NCBI RefSeq assembly: GCF_024436415.1
Contig: NZ_JAFMZQ010000001.1
Location: 2,666,001 to 2,730,000 of the forward strand
From: Pedobacter deserti
GTDB lineage: Bacteria > Bacteroidota > Bacteroidia > Sphingobacteriales > Sphingobacteriaceae
DNA: 64,000 nt
Reading direction: 5' to 3'
Of the stretch, positions 19,181-28,449 are shown piece after piece. Under the pieces are notes generated by a model. It saw nothing but the letters and a program-made list of their open reading frames with translations. It had not been told where the DNA came from and did not search any database. Numbering within the stretch: position 1 is the stretch's first letter; each line of letters begins with the position of its first letter. The position numbers and the translations under genes were made by a program.

Positions 19181-19975
19181 ATGAGATTATCCTTTTTCCT
19201 GTTCCTGTGCCTTGTATTAGCGGGCTGCAATCATTTTGAATTTAGTCCCAATCAGGCGTTCGACCGTAATTCCTTCAGAGACATCAACAACAGAAATCTG
19301 AAGAAACTTGGCTCGGGCGCAACAGACGACACCGTTCGCTTTGTGCTTACCGGCGATAGCCAGAAATCAAGAGACGAAACAGTCGCCTTTTGCAAGGCGG
19401 TGAACGCACTGCCCGGTATCGATTTCGTTCTACTGGCTGGCGATATATCCGAGTTCGGCGTACTCAAGGAAATGGAATGGATATCGAGAGCGCTGGAAGA
19501 CCTTAACCCGCCATACGTAGCAGTTGTAGGCAATCACGATCTCGTAGCCCGTGGGAAGGACGTATTTCTGAACATGTTCGGGGAGTTAAATTATTCCTTT
19601 ACCTACGGCGGAATTAAATTTGTATGCCACGATACTAACGGGCGAGAGTATCAGTTTAACGGACAAACCCCTGATATGCAATGGCTCCAGCATCAGCTTA
19701 AGCCGGAAAATGGAGTAACCGGTTACATCGCTATTTCACATGTACCCCCAAATAATCCAGACTTCGATCCAGGGCTTATAAAACCTTATACTGATACGAT
19801 GGTACAAACGCCAGGTTTACTCGCCTCACTGCACGCGCACACCCACCAGTTTGAAGAATACTTTGCGGGCGACAGAAAGGTTCCCTTTATCATAACCAGT
19901 GCAATGGCCGATAGCGAGTTTCTCGTCATCGAGGTTGTTAATAACAATTTAACCTACAAACGTGTCAGTTTCTAA
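19181..19975 (+). CDS. Calcineurin-like metallophosphoesterase lipoprotein
   Basis: This 264-residue protein starts with a lipoprotein signal (LAGC, Cys16), then carries the metallophosphoesterase motifs in order: GDSQ in place of the usual DxH, GDISE, GNHD, a His in AISHVPP and the HAHTHQFE block. These residues bind a di-metal centre in phosphatases and phosphodiesterases. The lipid anchor places it in the periplasm or at the outer membrane; the substrate is unknown. The changed first motif (DSQ) is a little unusual but Gln or Asn replacements occur in the superfamily. Its 3' end overlaps the next gene by 14 bp. Confidence 0.85.
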   Translation: MRLSFFLFLCLVLAGCNHFEFSPNQAFDRNSFRDINNRNLKKLGSGATDDTVRFVLTGDSQKSRDETVAFCKAVNALPGIDFVLLAGDISEFGVLKEMEWISRALEDLNPPYVAVVGNHDLVARGKDVFLNMFGELNYSFTYGGIKFVCHDTNGREYQFNGQTPDMQWLQHQLKPENGVTGYIAISHVPPNNPDFDPGLIKPYTDTMVQTPGLLASLHAHTHQFEEYFAGDRKVPFIITSAMADSEFLVIEVVNNNLTYKRVSF

Positions 19976-20555
19976 ATATATTCCTTTTTGGCTTATCCTT
20001 TTAAGCACGACGGCTCAGGCCCAAATTTTTAAAGCTTTAATTCCAGATGAAGCCATTGCCCAGTACGCGGGGAGCATCGGCTATTTCAGCGCAGGTGCCG
20101 GTTATGATATTTTTGCCAACAAGAAGGGCCGCTTAGATTTTCATTATGGATACGTGCCACAGAATAAAGGTGGCAAACTTAATATTGCCACAGTAAAATT
20201 CGCTTATAAGCCCTGGGAAATCGGCATTGGAAAGACAACTAAATTCTATCCTTTAAATCCAGGTATATTTTTGAGCTATACTTTCCATAAAGAACTTTCC
20301 TTTAATTTCGACACGGAGCAATACCCTAAAGACTATTACTATTGGTCGGAGGCTTTACGTCCGCACCTGTCGGTAAGCACCGAAGTCGACATCAGTACAG
20401 CAAAACTCTTTAAGACGAATACCATCAAAAAACTGGGCGTCTATATCGAGGCAAATACTAACGATTACTATCTGGTTAACTATTTCCAAAATATGTCGGC
20501 ACTCACCATTACTGATGTATTTCAGCTGGGACTCGGACTACGTGTCAGATACTAA
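19962..20555 (+). CDS. Small exported protein, probably an outer-membrane beta-barrel
   Basis: This 197-residue protein begins at a GTG inside the last codons of the phosphoesterase gene and has a signal peptide ending near TAQA (about residue 20). The mature part has alternating hydrophobic/polar strands and aromatic girdles, for example RLDFHYGYVPQN, FLSYTFHKELSFNFD and FQLGLGLRVRY at the C terminus. The final residues, ending in an aromatic (RY), suit an outer-membrane barrel. No named family is recognised. The 14-bp overlap with the upstream gene suggests translational coupling and a shared envelope role. Confidence 0.65.
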   Translation: MSVSKYIPFWLILLSTTAQAQIFKALIPDEAIAQYAGSIGYFSAGAGYDIFANKKGRLDFHYGYVPQNKGGKLNIATVKFAYKPWEIGIGKTTKFYPLNPGIFLSYTFHKELSFNFDTEQYPKDYYYWSEALRPHLSVSTEVDISTAKLFKTNTIKKLGVYIEANTNDYYLVNYFQNMSALTITDVFQLGLGLRVRY

Positions 20556-20587
20556 AAAGGCGCACTGCTCATAAGCAGTGCGCCTTT
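20556..20587. terminator. Bidirectional terminator between the envelope gene and gltD
   Basis: A perfect 14-bp stem (20556-20569 with 20574-20587) with a CATA loop has A-rich and T-rich flanks, so it can work in both directions. It lies directly after the rightward stop and 18 bp from the gltD stop. Confidence 0.85.
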
Positions 20588-20605
20588 AAATATATTAAAC
20601 GAAGA

Positions 20606-22072
20606 CTATGCGTATGGTATGCCATCTTTAGAAGGCAGACTGCTGTGCCCCATCAGGTACTGATCTACCTTCCTGGCCGCCTCACGCCCTTCAGATATCG
20701 CCCATACAACCAGCGACTGGCCTCTGCGCATATCTCCGGCGGCGAAAATCTTAGCAATATTGGTCTGGTATTTACCTTCCTCAGCTTTAACATTACCCCG
20801 GGCGTCAAGTTCAACTCCAAGCTTCTCCAATAACCCATCTTTTTGCGGATAAAGGAAGCCCATTGCTAGTAATACAAGCTGACATGGCAAATCACGTACG
20901 GTATCAGCCTTTTCCTTAAAATTGACCGGTCTGCCGGCCGCATCAATTTCCCATTCTACGTCCACTACCCTAACTGCTTTCAGATTGCCATTTTCATCCT
21001 TAATGAATTCTTTAGTGTTCACTCCCCAGAAACGTTCGCAACCCTCTTCATGTGAGGTTGTTACTTTAAGCAGCATTGGATAAGTAGGCCATGGCATATT
21101 CGATGTACGGGACGAAGAAGGCATAGGCATAATCTCAAACTGGGTAACCGATCTGGCACCCTGGCGATTGGAAGTTCCGATACAGTCAGAGCCTGTATCA
21201 CCACCGCCGATCACGATGACATCTTTACCTGTCGCCAGGATGTCTTCGCCCTGTACCGGGATATTCCTAACCCGTTTGTTCTGTTGCTTAAGGAAGTCCA
21301 TCGCAAAGTGTATACCCTTTGCATCCCTCCCTGTGGCCGGAAGATCGCGCGGTATGGTTGAGCCGCCTGCCAGAATAATCGCCTGATTTTCGCGAAGCAG
21401 AGTGTTAAGCTCTACGTTAACCCCAACATTGGCGTTACACTTAAATACAACCCCTTCCTTCTCCATCAGACTAATCCTGCGGCTTACCACATCTTTTTGA
21501 AGCTTGAAATCTGGGATACCATAGTTTAACAGTCCACCTGGTGTGTCATCACGCTCGTATACCACAACCTCATGGCCAGCCTTATTCAACTGTGCGGCAG
21601 CGGCCATTCCTGCCGGACCAGAACCAATCACGGCAACTTTCTTACCTGTACGGATCAGTGGAGGCTCGGCTTTGATATAGCCTTTGCTGAACGCCATCTC
21701 AATAATGTGCTTTTCTATCTCTTCGATAGAAACCGGCGACTTGTTGATACCCAGTACACAAGCAGATTCGCAAGGCGCGGGACAAATCCTTCCGGTGAAT
21801 TCAGGGAAGTTATTGGTGCTCAGCAAAATAGTTGTAGCCAGCTGCCAGTCACCTTTATATACAGCCTCGTTAAACTCCGGTATCACGTTGCCAAGCGGGC
21901 AGCCCGACTGGCAAAAAGGTACTCCGCAATCCATACACCGCGCAGCCTGCTTGTTCACATCCTCCAGCTCAAGCGCGTGTACAAATTCGTTATAATGTTT
22001 CAGGCGCTCTTGTGCATCTTCTTTTACAGGAGCAAGCCTTTCGTATTCTAAAAATCCAGTTACTTTTCCCAT
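20606..22072 (-). CDS. gltD: Glutamate synthase small subunit
   Basis: This 488-residue flavoprotein passes electrons from NADPH to the large subunit. The N-terminal cysteines for the two [4Fe-4S] clusters are visible (CMDCGVPFCQSGCP and CPAPCESAC). An FAD-binding VIGSGPAGMAAA motif is at about residue 148, and a second dinucleotide motif VIGGGDTGSDC later. The gene lies 3 bp after gltB in the same direction, so the two subunits are made from one transcript. Length matches the family. Confidence 0.97.
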   Translation of the reverse strand: MGKVTGFLEYERLAPVKEDAQERLKHYNEFVHALELEDVNKQAARCMDCGVPFCQSGCPLGNVIPEFNEAVYKGDWQLATTILLSTNNFPEFTGRICPAPCESACVLGINKSPVSIEEIEKHIIEMAFSKGYIKAEPPLIRTGKKVAVIGSGPAGMAAAAQLNKAGHEVVVYERDDTPGGLLNYGIPDFKLQKDVVSRRISLMEKEGVVFKCNANVGVNVELNTLLRENQAIILAGGSTIPRDLPATGRDAKGIHFAMDFLKQQNKRVRNIPVQGEDILATGKDVIVIGGGDTGSDCIGTSNRQGARSVTQFEIMPMPSSSRTSNMPWPTYPMLLKVTTSHEEGCERFWGVNTKEFIKDENGNLKAVRVVDVEWEIDAAGRPVNFKEKADTVRDLPCQLVLLAMGFLYPQKDGLLEKLGVELDARGNVKAEEGKYQTNIAKIFAAGDMRRGQSLVVWAISEGREAARKVDQYLMGHSSLPSKDGIPYA

Positions 22073-22075
22073 AAC

Positions 22076-25000
22076 TTAAGATATTGTCAGTTTGTTCGTT
22101 CTATTCATTAATACGGCCTTGTATTCTTTAGGGAATACCTTGATGAAGCGGGCCGACTGTGTCGACCAGTCGCTCAGTAAAAACTTCGCTACGCTACTGT
22201 CGGTCAGCTGCACATGCATTCTCAACAGGTGCGCAATGCGCAGCTCATCCTGCTCATCAAGCGGATCAAGATCAACCATTTCCTTGTTGCATTTGCTGGC
22301 AAAATCCCCTTTCACGTCGTATACCCAAGCTATACCGCCGCTCATTCCAGCTGCAAAGTTAGTTCCTGTGTCACCAATGATCAGCACTTCGCCCCCGGTC
22401 ATGTACTCACAACCATGTGCACCCAAGCCTTCAACTACCGCCGTTGCACCGGAATTCCTCACAGCAAAACGCTCGCCGGCCTGTCCGCGTACATACAGTT
22501 CGCCCGAGGTGGCACCATACAACGCTACGTTACCAATAATAATGTTCTGTTCAGGCACATATTTCGCTTCGGCGAAAGGATATATAGACAAGCGTGCGCC
22601 TGAAAGACCTTTTCCTACATAATCGTTAGCCTCACCTTCAAGCTGCAGCGAGATACCTCTCGTAGCAAAAGCACCAAAGCTCTGTCCGGCAGAACCTTTA
22701 AACTTAAAGTTTACCGTGTCGGCCGGAAGTCCCTGGCTTTTATACACCTTAGAAACTTCATTAGACAACATCGTACCTATTGATCGATCCGTATTCTTTA
22801 CATCGAATTCCGCGTAGATCGGTTCTTTGGTAGCTAACGCAGGCTGAGCCGCTTTGATCAATTGATGATCCAGCACACCCTCGATGCCATGGTCCTGATC
22901 TTCGGTTTTGTATAGGCTTAAACCATTATCCGGCGCTTTAAACAAGATCGCGGAGAAGTCGAGGTCCTTCTGTTTCCATTCCGCCTGGTCAATCTGGCGT
23001 ACCTTCAGCATGTCTGCCTGGCCTACCATCTCTTCAACCGTTCTAAAGCCCAGCTCAGCCATGGTTTCCCTCAATTCCTGAGCAAGGAAGTGGAACAGGT
23101 TTACCACATGATCGGGTTCACCCGTAAACAGTTTTCTAAGGTTCGGATCCTGGGTAGCCACACCTACCGGACAAGTGTTCAGATGGCATTTACGCATCAT
23201 GATACAACCTGCGGTTACCAGCGCTGCAGTAGCAACACCCCATTCCTCGGCACCAAGCAAGGTAGCAATGGCAATGTCCTTTCCTGTCTTCAATTGTCCG
23301 TCAGTCTGCAATACCACACGGCTTCTTAACCTGTTTTTTACCAGGGTCTGATGTGCCTCTGCCAAACCAAGCTCCCATGGCAAGCCAGCGTGCTGTATAG
23401 AAGTAAGCGGAGAAGCGCCCGTACCACCATCAAATCCTGAAACAAGAATAACATCAGCATGTGCCTTAGCCACCCCTGCTGCAATGGTGCCGACACCCGC
23501 TTTCGATACCAGTTTCACGTTAATACGTGCCTGTCTGTTGGCATTTTTTAAGTCATAGATCAACTGCGCTAGATCCTCAATGGAATAGATGTCGTGATGC
23601 GGCGGAGGTGAAATTAAACCAACACCAGGTGTAGCGTGACGTACCTTGGCAATCCAGTCGTCCACTTTATGACCCGGAAGCTGTCCACCTTCACCCGGCT
23701 TGGCACCCTGAGCCATCTTGATCTGCAGTTCATCGGCGTTAGTCAGATAATAACTTGTTACCCCAAAACGGGCAGAAGCGATTTGCTTGATTGAAGAGCG
23801 CATCGAATCACCGTTTGGCAGTGGCTCATAACGCAATTCATCCTCCCCACCCTCGCCGGTATTGCTCCTGCCACCGATACGGTTCATCGCAATGGCCAGT
23901 GTAGAATGCGCCTCATGAGAAATTGAGCCGAAAGACATCGCTCCTGTAGCGAAACGCTTCAGAATATTCTCAACCGGTTCCACTTCTTCGAGAGGGACAG
24001 CAGGACGGTTATAATTAAACTCAAATAATCCCCTGATCGTATAGGCCTGATTGGTCTGGTCGTTGATCAGCTTAGAATATTGCTTATACGTATTGTAATC
24101 ATTTTTGCGTGTCGCATTTTGAAGCAAATGAATCGTTTGGGGGTTAAACAAGTGCTGTTCACCCTTGCGCTTCCATTTGTAGTTACCGCCTGTTGGCAAA
24201 ATGGCATCCGGACGGTTAGCCATTTTAAATATGCGGTTGTGCTTAATCAGCGTTTCTTTGGCAATTTCATCCAGGCCAAGTCCGCCGATACGCGACACCG
24301 AACCAGTGAAATATTTGTCGACCACACTCTTGTTGATACCCAGAATCTCGAAAATCTGTGCACCATGGTAAGACTGCAGGGTTGAGATACCCATTTTAGA
24401 GAATATCTTCAGCAAGCCATTATTGATTGCATAAATATAGTTCTTGATCAGTTTTTCCGATTTCTCCTGAAGTTCCTGTTCAAAACCAGTGATCGTCTCC
24501 AATGCCAGGTATGGGTTTACGGCAGTAGCACCGAAACCGATCAGTGTAGCAAAATGATGCACTTCCCACACATCACCTGCTTCAGCAACAATACCTACAG
24601 CACCGCGATAACCTTTGCGGATCAAATGGTGATGCACAGCCGAAACAGCAAGCAGCGACGGGATGGCAGCATGTTCAGAGTCGAGCGCACGATCAGAAAG
24701 CACCAAAACCTGGAAGCCATCTTCAACTGCATCCACGGCGTAGCGGCATAAGCGCTGTAAACCACGTTCTAAGGCTCCTGGTGTACCATCAGCCCTGAAG
24801 TAAGTCTGCAAAGTTTTCGATTGAAACACCCCAGTATCTATACTTCTCAGTTTCTCCAGTTCAAGGTTCGTGAGCACCGGATGCTTTATGCCAACGCAGT
24901 GACACTGCATCGCATTTTCTTCCAGGATGTTGCCGTTATTGCCCATAAAACCGGCCAGGCTCATAACCACCTTTTCACGGATAGGATCAATCGGCGGGTT

Positions 25001-26587
25001 AGTTACCTGGGCAAACAACTGCTTAAAATAAGAAGAAAGGTGCTGAGGCTTCTGAGAAAGGACTGCAAGCGGAATATCTGTTCCCATTGAACCAACAGGC
25101 TCCTTCCCTTCTTTAGCCATAGGCTTCAGGATAAGGTCAACATCCTCACGGCTGTAACCAAACACCTGCTGATATCTGAAGATCGACTCCTGAGACAAAT
25201 TGCTGAACACGAGTCTCGGCTCAGGCAACTCCTCAAGTTTAATCTGGTACTTATTGATCCAGTCGCCATACGGCTTGTTACCGCACACCTTCTGTTTAAT
25301 TTCTGCGTCACTGATAATCCTGCCCTGCTCCATGTCTACGACGAACATCTTACCTGGTGTTAAACGCCCCTTCTCAATGATCTTGCTTTGATCGAGCGCG
25401 ACAGCACCAGCTTCAGAAGCCATAATCACGTGGTCATCCGAAGTGATGGCATAACGCTGCGGCCGCAAGCCATTACGGTCAAGCGTAGCACCGATCAGGT
25501 TGCCATCGGTAAACGATACCGCGGCCGGGCCATCCCATGGCTCCATCAGCGTAGCATGAAACTTATAGAAGGCTTTTTTCAGATCATCCATATCCTCATT
25601 GCCATCCCATGCCTCAGGAATAAGCATCATAAGTACATGTGGTAATGAACGGCCTGAATGAAGCAGCAGCTCAACTACATTATCCAGGCAGCCTGAATCC
25701 GAATTGGTTTCATCAATAACCGGGAGCAGGATATTCAGTTCCTCCTGTGTAAAATAAGACGAAGCGAAAGACTTAACGCTCGCACGGAACCAGTTCAGGT
25801 TACCCTGCAGCGTATTGATCTCGCCGTTATGCGCAATATACCGGAACGGCTGCGCTAACTTCCATGAAGGAAAAGTGTTGGTCGCGAAACGCGAGTGGAT
25901 CAAACCGAAAGCCGACACAACGCGCTTATCGCTGAGCTCGGTAAAATAAGTCCGAACCTGCATCGAGGTAAGCTGACCTTTATATACGATGGTACGCGAA
26001 GAAAAGGAAGCAATATAAAAGCCGCCATTTATTCCTTTTACCGTACTGTTAATGGTTTTAGTCAGGTAGTTTTTAAAAACGTACAGTTTGCGCTCAAAGT
26101 CAGCGCCTGCGGATACCGCATGCGGTCTGCCAATAAAAACCTGCTCCATCTCCGGCTCAACCGAAAGTGCCATAGCACCAATACCTTCGGCATTGGTTTG
26201 TACTTTTCTAAAGCCAAGTACCTCCAGGTTCAGTTTCTCAGCCGCCCGGTAAATGATCTCCCTGCATTCCTCTCTTGCCTTCACATCTTTTGGCAGGAAA
26301 AGCATTCCGACGCCGTAGTCTCCAGATTCGTTCAGGCTGAACCCGATCTTCAGACACTCATCATACAGGAATTCATGCGGTATCTGAATCATGATACCCG
26401 CACCGTCCCCTGTGTTGATTTCGGCTCCGCATGCTCCGCGGTGATCAAGATTTTCAAGAATGGTTATGGCGTCCGAAACGATCTGCTGAGACTTTCTTCC
26501 CTTAATATGGGCTACAAAGCCTATACCACATGCATCGTGCTCAAAACGCTGGTCGTATAACCCTTGGTTATCTTGTTTTTGTTCCAT
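22076..26587 (-). CDS. gltB: Glutamate synthase large subunit
   Basis: This protein of about 1503 residues converts glutamine plus 2-oxoglutarate to two glutamates. It carries an N-terminal class II amidotransferase domain whose catalytic cysteine lies in HDACGIGF; the residues before it are a propeptide that is removed. A central domain, the FMN-binding synthase domain and a C-terminal GXGXG beta-helix follow. The cysteines of the [3Fe-4S] cluster are in CIMMRKCHLNTCPVG. I choose the ATG at 26587 (MEQKQDNQ), since the GTG at 26632 would add 15 residues of AT-rich leader. gltD follows 3 bp downstream. Confidence 0.96.
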   Translation of the reverse strand: MEQKQDNQGLYDQRFEHDACGIGFVAHIKGRKSQQIVSDAITILENLDHRGACGAEINTGDGAGIMIQIPHEFLYDECLKIGFSLNESGDYGVGMLFLPKDVKAREECREIIYRAAEKLNLEVLGFRKVQTNAEGIGAMALSVEPEMEQVFIGRPHAVSAGADFERKLYVFKNYLTKTINSTVKGINGGFYIASFSSRTIVYKGQLTSMQVRTYFTELSDKRVVSAFGLIHSRFATNTFPSWKLAQPFRYIAHNGEINTLQGNLNWFRASVKSFASSYFTQEELNILLPVIDETNSDSGCLDNVVELLLHSGRSLPHVLMMLIPEAWDGNEDMDDLKKAFYKFHATLMEPWDGPAAVSFTDGNLIGATLDRNGLRPQRYAITSDDHVIMASEAGAVALDQSKIIEKGRLTPGKMFVVDMEQGRIISDAEIKQKVCGNKPYGDWINKYQIKLEELPEPRLVFSNLSQESIFRYQQVFGYSREDVDLILKPMAKEGKEPVGSMGTDIPLAVLSQKPQHLSSYFKQLFAQVTNPPIDPIREKVVMSLAGFMGNNGNILEENAMQCHCVGIKHPVLTNLELEKLRSIDTGVFQSKTLQTYFRADGTPGALERGLQRLCRYAVDAVEDGFQVLVLSDRALDSEHAAIPSLLAVSAVHHHLIRKGYRGAVGIVAEAGDVWEVHHFATLIGFGATAVNPYLALETITGFEQELQEKSEKLIKNYIYAINNGLLKIFSKMGISTLQSYHGAQIFEILGINKSVVDKYFTGSVSRIGGLGLDEIAKETLIKHNRIFKMANRPDAILPTGGNYKWKRKGEQHLFNPQTIHLLQNATRKNDYNTYKQYSKLINDQTNQAYTIRGLFEFNYNRPAVPLEEVEPVENILKRFATGAMSFGSISHEAHSTLAIAMNRIGGRSNTGEGGEDELRYEPLPNGDSMRSSIKQIASARFGVTSYYLTNADELQIKMAQGAKPGEGGQLPGHKVDDWIAKVRHATPGVGLISPPPHHDIYSIEDLAQLIYDLKNANRQARINVKLVSKAGVGTIAAGVAKAHADVILVSGFDGGTGASPLTSIQHAGLPWELGLAEAHQTLVKNRLRSRVVLQTDGQLKTGKDIAIATLLGAEEWGVATAALVTAGCIMMRKCHLNTCPVGVATQDPNLRKLFTGEPDHVVNLFHFLAQELRETMAELGFRTVEEMVGQADMLKVRQIDQAEWKQKDLDFSAILFKAPDNGLSLYKTEDQDHGIEGVLDHQLIKAAQPALATKEPIYAEFDVKNTDRSIGTMLSNEVSKVYKSQGLPADTVNFKFKGSAGQSFGAFATRGISLQLEGEANDYVGKGLSGARLSIYPFAEAKYVPEQNIIIGNVALYGATSGELYVRGQAGERFAVRNSGATAVVEGLGAHGCEYMTGGEVLIIGDTGTNFAAGMSGGIAWVYDVKGDFASKCNKEMVDLDPLDEQDELRIAHLLRMHVQLTDSSVAKFLLSDWSTQSARFIKVFPKEYKAVLMNRTNKLTIS

Positions 26588-26934
26588 AAGTCCGTTTAAA
26601 ATATTTAGTTTGGTATAGTGTATTTCTGACACTAAGATATAAAATAAATTCCATGAATTATAATATTCGCATGTTTTTTAGGAAAAATCCGGATGTTTTA
26701 AAAAAATACGAACCCATATTGTAATATTAGCAAATTACATCGCATAAAAATGACAGAATCACAAATCTGCAATTTAGAATAATTTTGCATAAGGCTTCCG
26801 GTAACCGTACCAGGAGCGAAAACGATAATTTGGATAAACAATATCGCAGAAAATATTTAAAAATCCAATTAATTTATGATCAGTTTGTTAGCCGGCATGA
26901 GCCCCCTACTTCACAACTAAATATAATTTCACCC
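26588..26934. other. Intergenic region between gltB and the SRP RNA gene
   Basis: About 350 bp of AT-rich DNA precede divergent transcription of gltB (left) and the SRP RNA (right). A TAATTTTG -7-like match on the plus strand at 26780-26787 has no -33 partner. I see no convincing protein-coding frame and no clear gltB promoter. Confidence 0.5.
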
Positions 26935-26964
26935 TTTGCAGATCGATGTCTTTTACTACATTTG
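26935..26964 (+). promoter_or_regulatory. Promoter of the SRP RNA gene
   Basis: A -33 TTTG (26935-26938) and a -7 TACATTTG (26957-26964) are separated by 18 bp, close to the Bacteroidota sigma factor consensus. The -7 box ends about 5 bp before the predicted 5' end of the RNA. Confidence 0.75.
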
Positions 26965-26968
26965 TGCC

Positions 26969-27068
26969 GGGCAAGTCTTTTACGATCAGCTCCCTTTGAA
27001 CTCCCCCAGGGTGGGAACGCAGCAAGGGTAGAAGGTTGTAGCGATGCGATAAGAGGTGCTTGCCCATT
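26969..27068 (+). ncRNA. ffs: Signal recognition particle RNA (4.5S type)
   Basis: The RNA of about 100 nt closes with a 7-bp terminal helix (GGGCAAG 26969-26975 with CTTGCCC 27059-27065). The SRP domain IV tip is complete: a CCC/GGG helix, the CAGG/AGCA symmetric loop (AGCA at 27021-27024), a GTG/CGC helix (27011-27013 with 27018-27020) and the GGAA tetraloop (27014-27017). These are the residues bound by Ffh. A T run at 27067-27073 directly after the helix is a likely terminator. With Ffh and FtsY it targets nascent membrane proteins. It has no domain with the Alu fold, so it is the short bacterial type. Confidence 0.88.
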
Positions 27069-27124
27069 TTTTTCTTCCTTGGGTAAACATTATTCTTTTT
27101 GATTTAAAACCCCATAACTAGCAT

Positions 27125-27790
27125 ATGAAATTTTTTATTGACACAGCCAACCTAGATCAGATCAGAGAGGCTCAGGACCTTGGCGTATTGGATGGCGTAA
27201 CCACGAATCCAAGCCTCATGGCAAAAGAAGGCATCACCGGCGATGCTAATGTAACGGCTCATTATAAGGCGATATGTGATATTGTAGACGATAATGTAAG
27301 CGCCGAGGTTATTGCCACTACGTATAACGAGATCGTTCAGGAAGGTGAAGCACTTGCAGCGCTTAATCCTAAGATCGTGGTCAAAGTACCCATGATCAAA
27401 GACGGCATCAAAGCCATCAAACACTTTTCATCCAAAGGCATCCGTACCAACTGTACGTTAATCTTTTCACCAGGCCAGGCATTGCTTGCAGCAAAAGCAG
27501 GCGCCACCTATGTTTCCCCCTTCCTCGGACGTCTCGACGACATTTCAACAGACGGGTTGCAGCTCATAGAAGACATACGTGTCATATTTGATAACTATGG
27601 ATACAAAACGCAGATCCTGGCTGCATCGATCCGCGGGCCGCTGCATATCGTTAACTGTGCAAAAATCGGTGCCGATGTGATCACCGGGCCACTAGCCGCG
27701 ATTACCGCATTACTAAAGCATCCGCTAACTGATACTGGATTGGCGCAGTTCCTGGCCGACCATAAGAAGGCTGCCGAAGCAGGTAAATAA
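27125..27790 (+). CDS. tal: Transaldolase, small (TalC/MipB) type
   Basis: This 221-residue TIM-barrel enzyme transfers dihydroxyacetone units in the pentose phosphate pathway. The Schiff-base lysine is Lys87 in IVVKVPM. Two positions separate transaldolase from fructose-6-phosphate aldolase in this family: Glu61 (in VSAEV, where the aldolase has Gln) and Phe in YVSPFLGRLDD (where the aldolase has Tyr). Both are of the transaldolase type here. The start is the ATG at 27125, 52 bp after the SRP RNA terminator. It ends 1 bp before the convergent gmhB-like gene. Confidence 0.93.
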   Translation: MKFFIDTANLDQIREAQDLGVLDGVTTNPSLMAKEGITGDANVTAHYKAICDIVDDNVSAEVIATTYNEIVQEGEALAALNPKIVVKVPMIKDGIKAIKHFSSKGIRTNCTLIFSPGQALLAAKAGATYVSPFLGRLDDISTDGLQLIEDIRVIFDNYGYKTQILAASIRGPLHIVNCAKIGADVITGPLAAITALLKHPLTDTGLAQFLADHKKAAEAGK

Positions 27791-27791
27791 T

Positions 27792-28319
27792 TTACCGGAA
27801 ATCTTTACTGGTGTTGGCAAACTCAGAGCCTGCCAACACCTTTTTAACGATCTCATAGTCAATCTGCTCGTCCGGCTCAATCAAAATGCCGCGGACGCCC
27901 GCAGCATTAGCAGCTTCCACATCGCGAGGCTTATCACCAATCATCACCGATAATTCAGGATCAATATTATACCTGGCTATTGCTTCTTTGAGCATGCCCG
28001 GCTTCGGCTTTCTGCAATCACACTCGCCGGAAACCGTTGGATGATGCGGACAATAATAGGCGTGGGTGATCGTTGCGCCCTGCTGCGCAAATCTCCCAAA
28101 CAGCGTCTGATGCATTTCTGCCAGCGTTTCTTCCGAGTAACGCTGCTGGGCGATACCGCCCTGGTTGGTAATGATAATGAGCATGTAACCCTCATCATAT
28201 AATTTTTTCAGCGGCGGGATCTGATATTCCAATACGTGAAAATCTTCAGGTCTGCAGATGTAATCGTATAGTTCGCGGTTCAAGACGCCATCTCGGTCCA
28301 GAAAAACAGCTTTGTTCAT
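27792..28319 (-). CDS. gmhB: HAD-family D-glycero-D-manno-heptose 1,7-bisphosphate phosphatase
   Basis: This 175-residue HAD phosphatase has motif I FLDRDGVLN (Asp8 nucleophile, Asp10), a Thr in ITNQGGIA, the zinc-binding CPHHP...CDCRKPKPGM loop and MIGDKPRDVEAA. The zinc loop with CxH and CxC is the mark of GmhB, which removes the C7 phosphate in ADP-heptose synthesis for lipopolysaccharide. Related histidinol phosphatases share it, so the substrate (alpha or beta heptose or histidinol phosphate) is not certain. No other heptose genes are nearby. It converges on the transaldolase gene. Confidence 0.85.
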   Translation of the reverse strand: MNKAVFLDRDGVLNRELYDYICRPEDFHVLEYQIPPLKKLYDEGYMLIIITNQGGIAQQRYSEETLAEMHQTLFGRFAQQGATITHAYYCPHHPTVSGECDCRKPKPGMLKEAIARYNIDPELSVMIGDKPRDVEAANAAGVRGILIEPDEQIDYEIVKKVLAGSEFANTSKDFR

Positions 28320-28413
28320 TAAAATGAGATTATCGTTTTTTCAAGGCCGTGAATGTAACAATAATTCTAGACTAGGCTGGCACACTGTGTAGAGTTAATG
28401 CCAATTCAATTCC

Positions 28414-28421
28414 TATATTTG
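28414..28421 (+). promoter_or_regulatory. Candidate -7 element for the first GH92 gene
   Basis: TATATTTG matches the TAnnTTTG consensus 28 bp before the ATG at 28450, leaving a leader of about 20 nt. No clear -33 TTTG is visible. Confidence 0.45.
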
Positions 28422-28449
28422 GATACGCACACAAGATTTCTTAACAAAA

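Noticed and set aside
25895-26560. A 221-residue frame on the opposite strand of gltB
   Set aside because: Inside the well-conserved gltB coding region; no family match or signals.
26785-27102. A 105-residue frame over the SRP RNA
   Set aside because: It covers the SRP RNA with its structured motifs and has no recognisable protein pattern.
27125-27790. Fructose-6-phosphate aldolase
   Set aside because: Glu61 and the Phe in YVSPFLG are of the transaldolase type, not Gln/Tyr of the aldolase.
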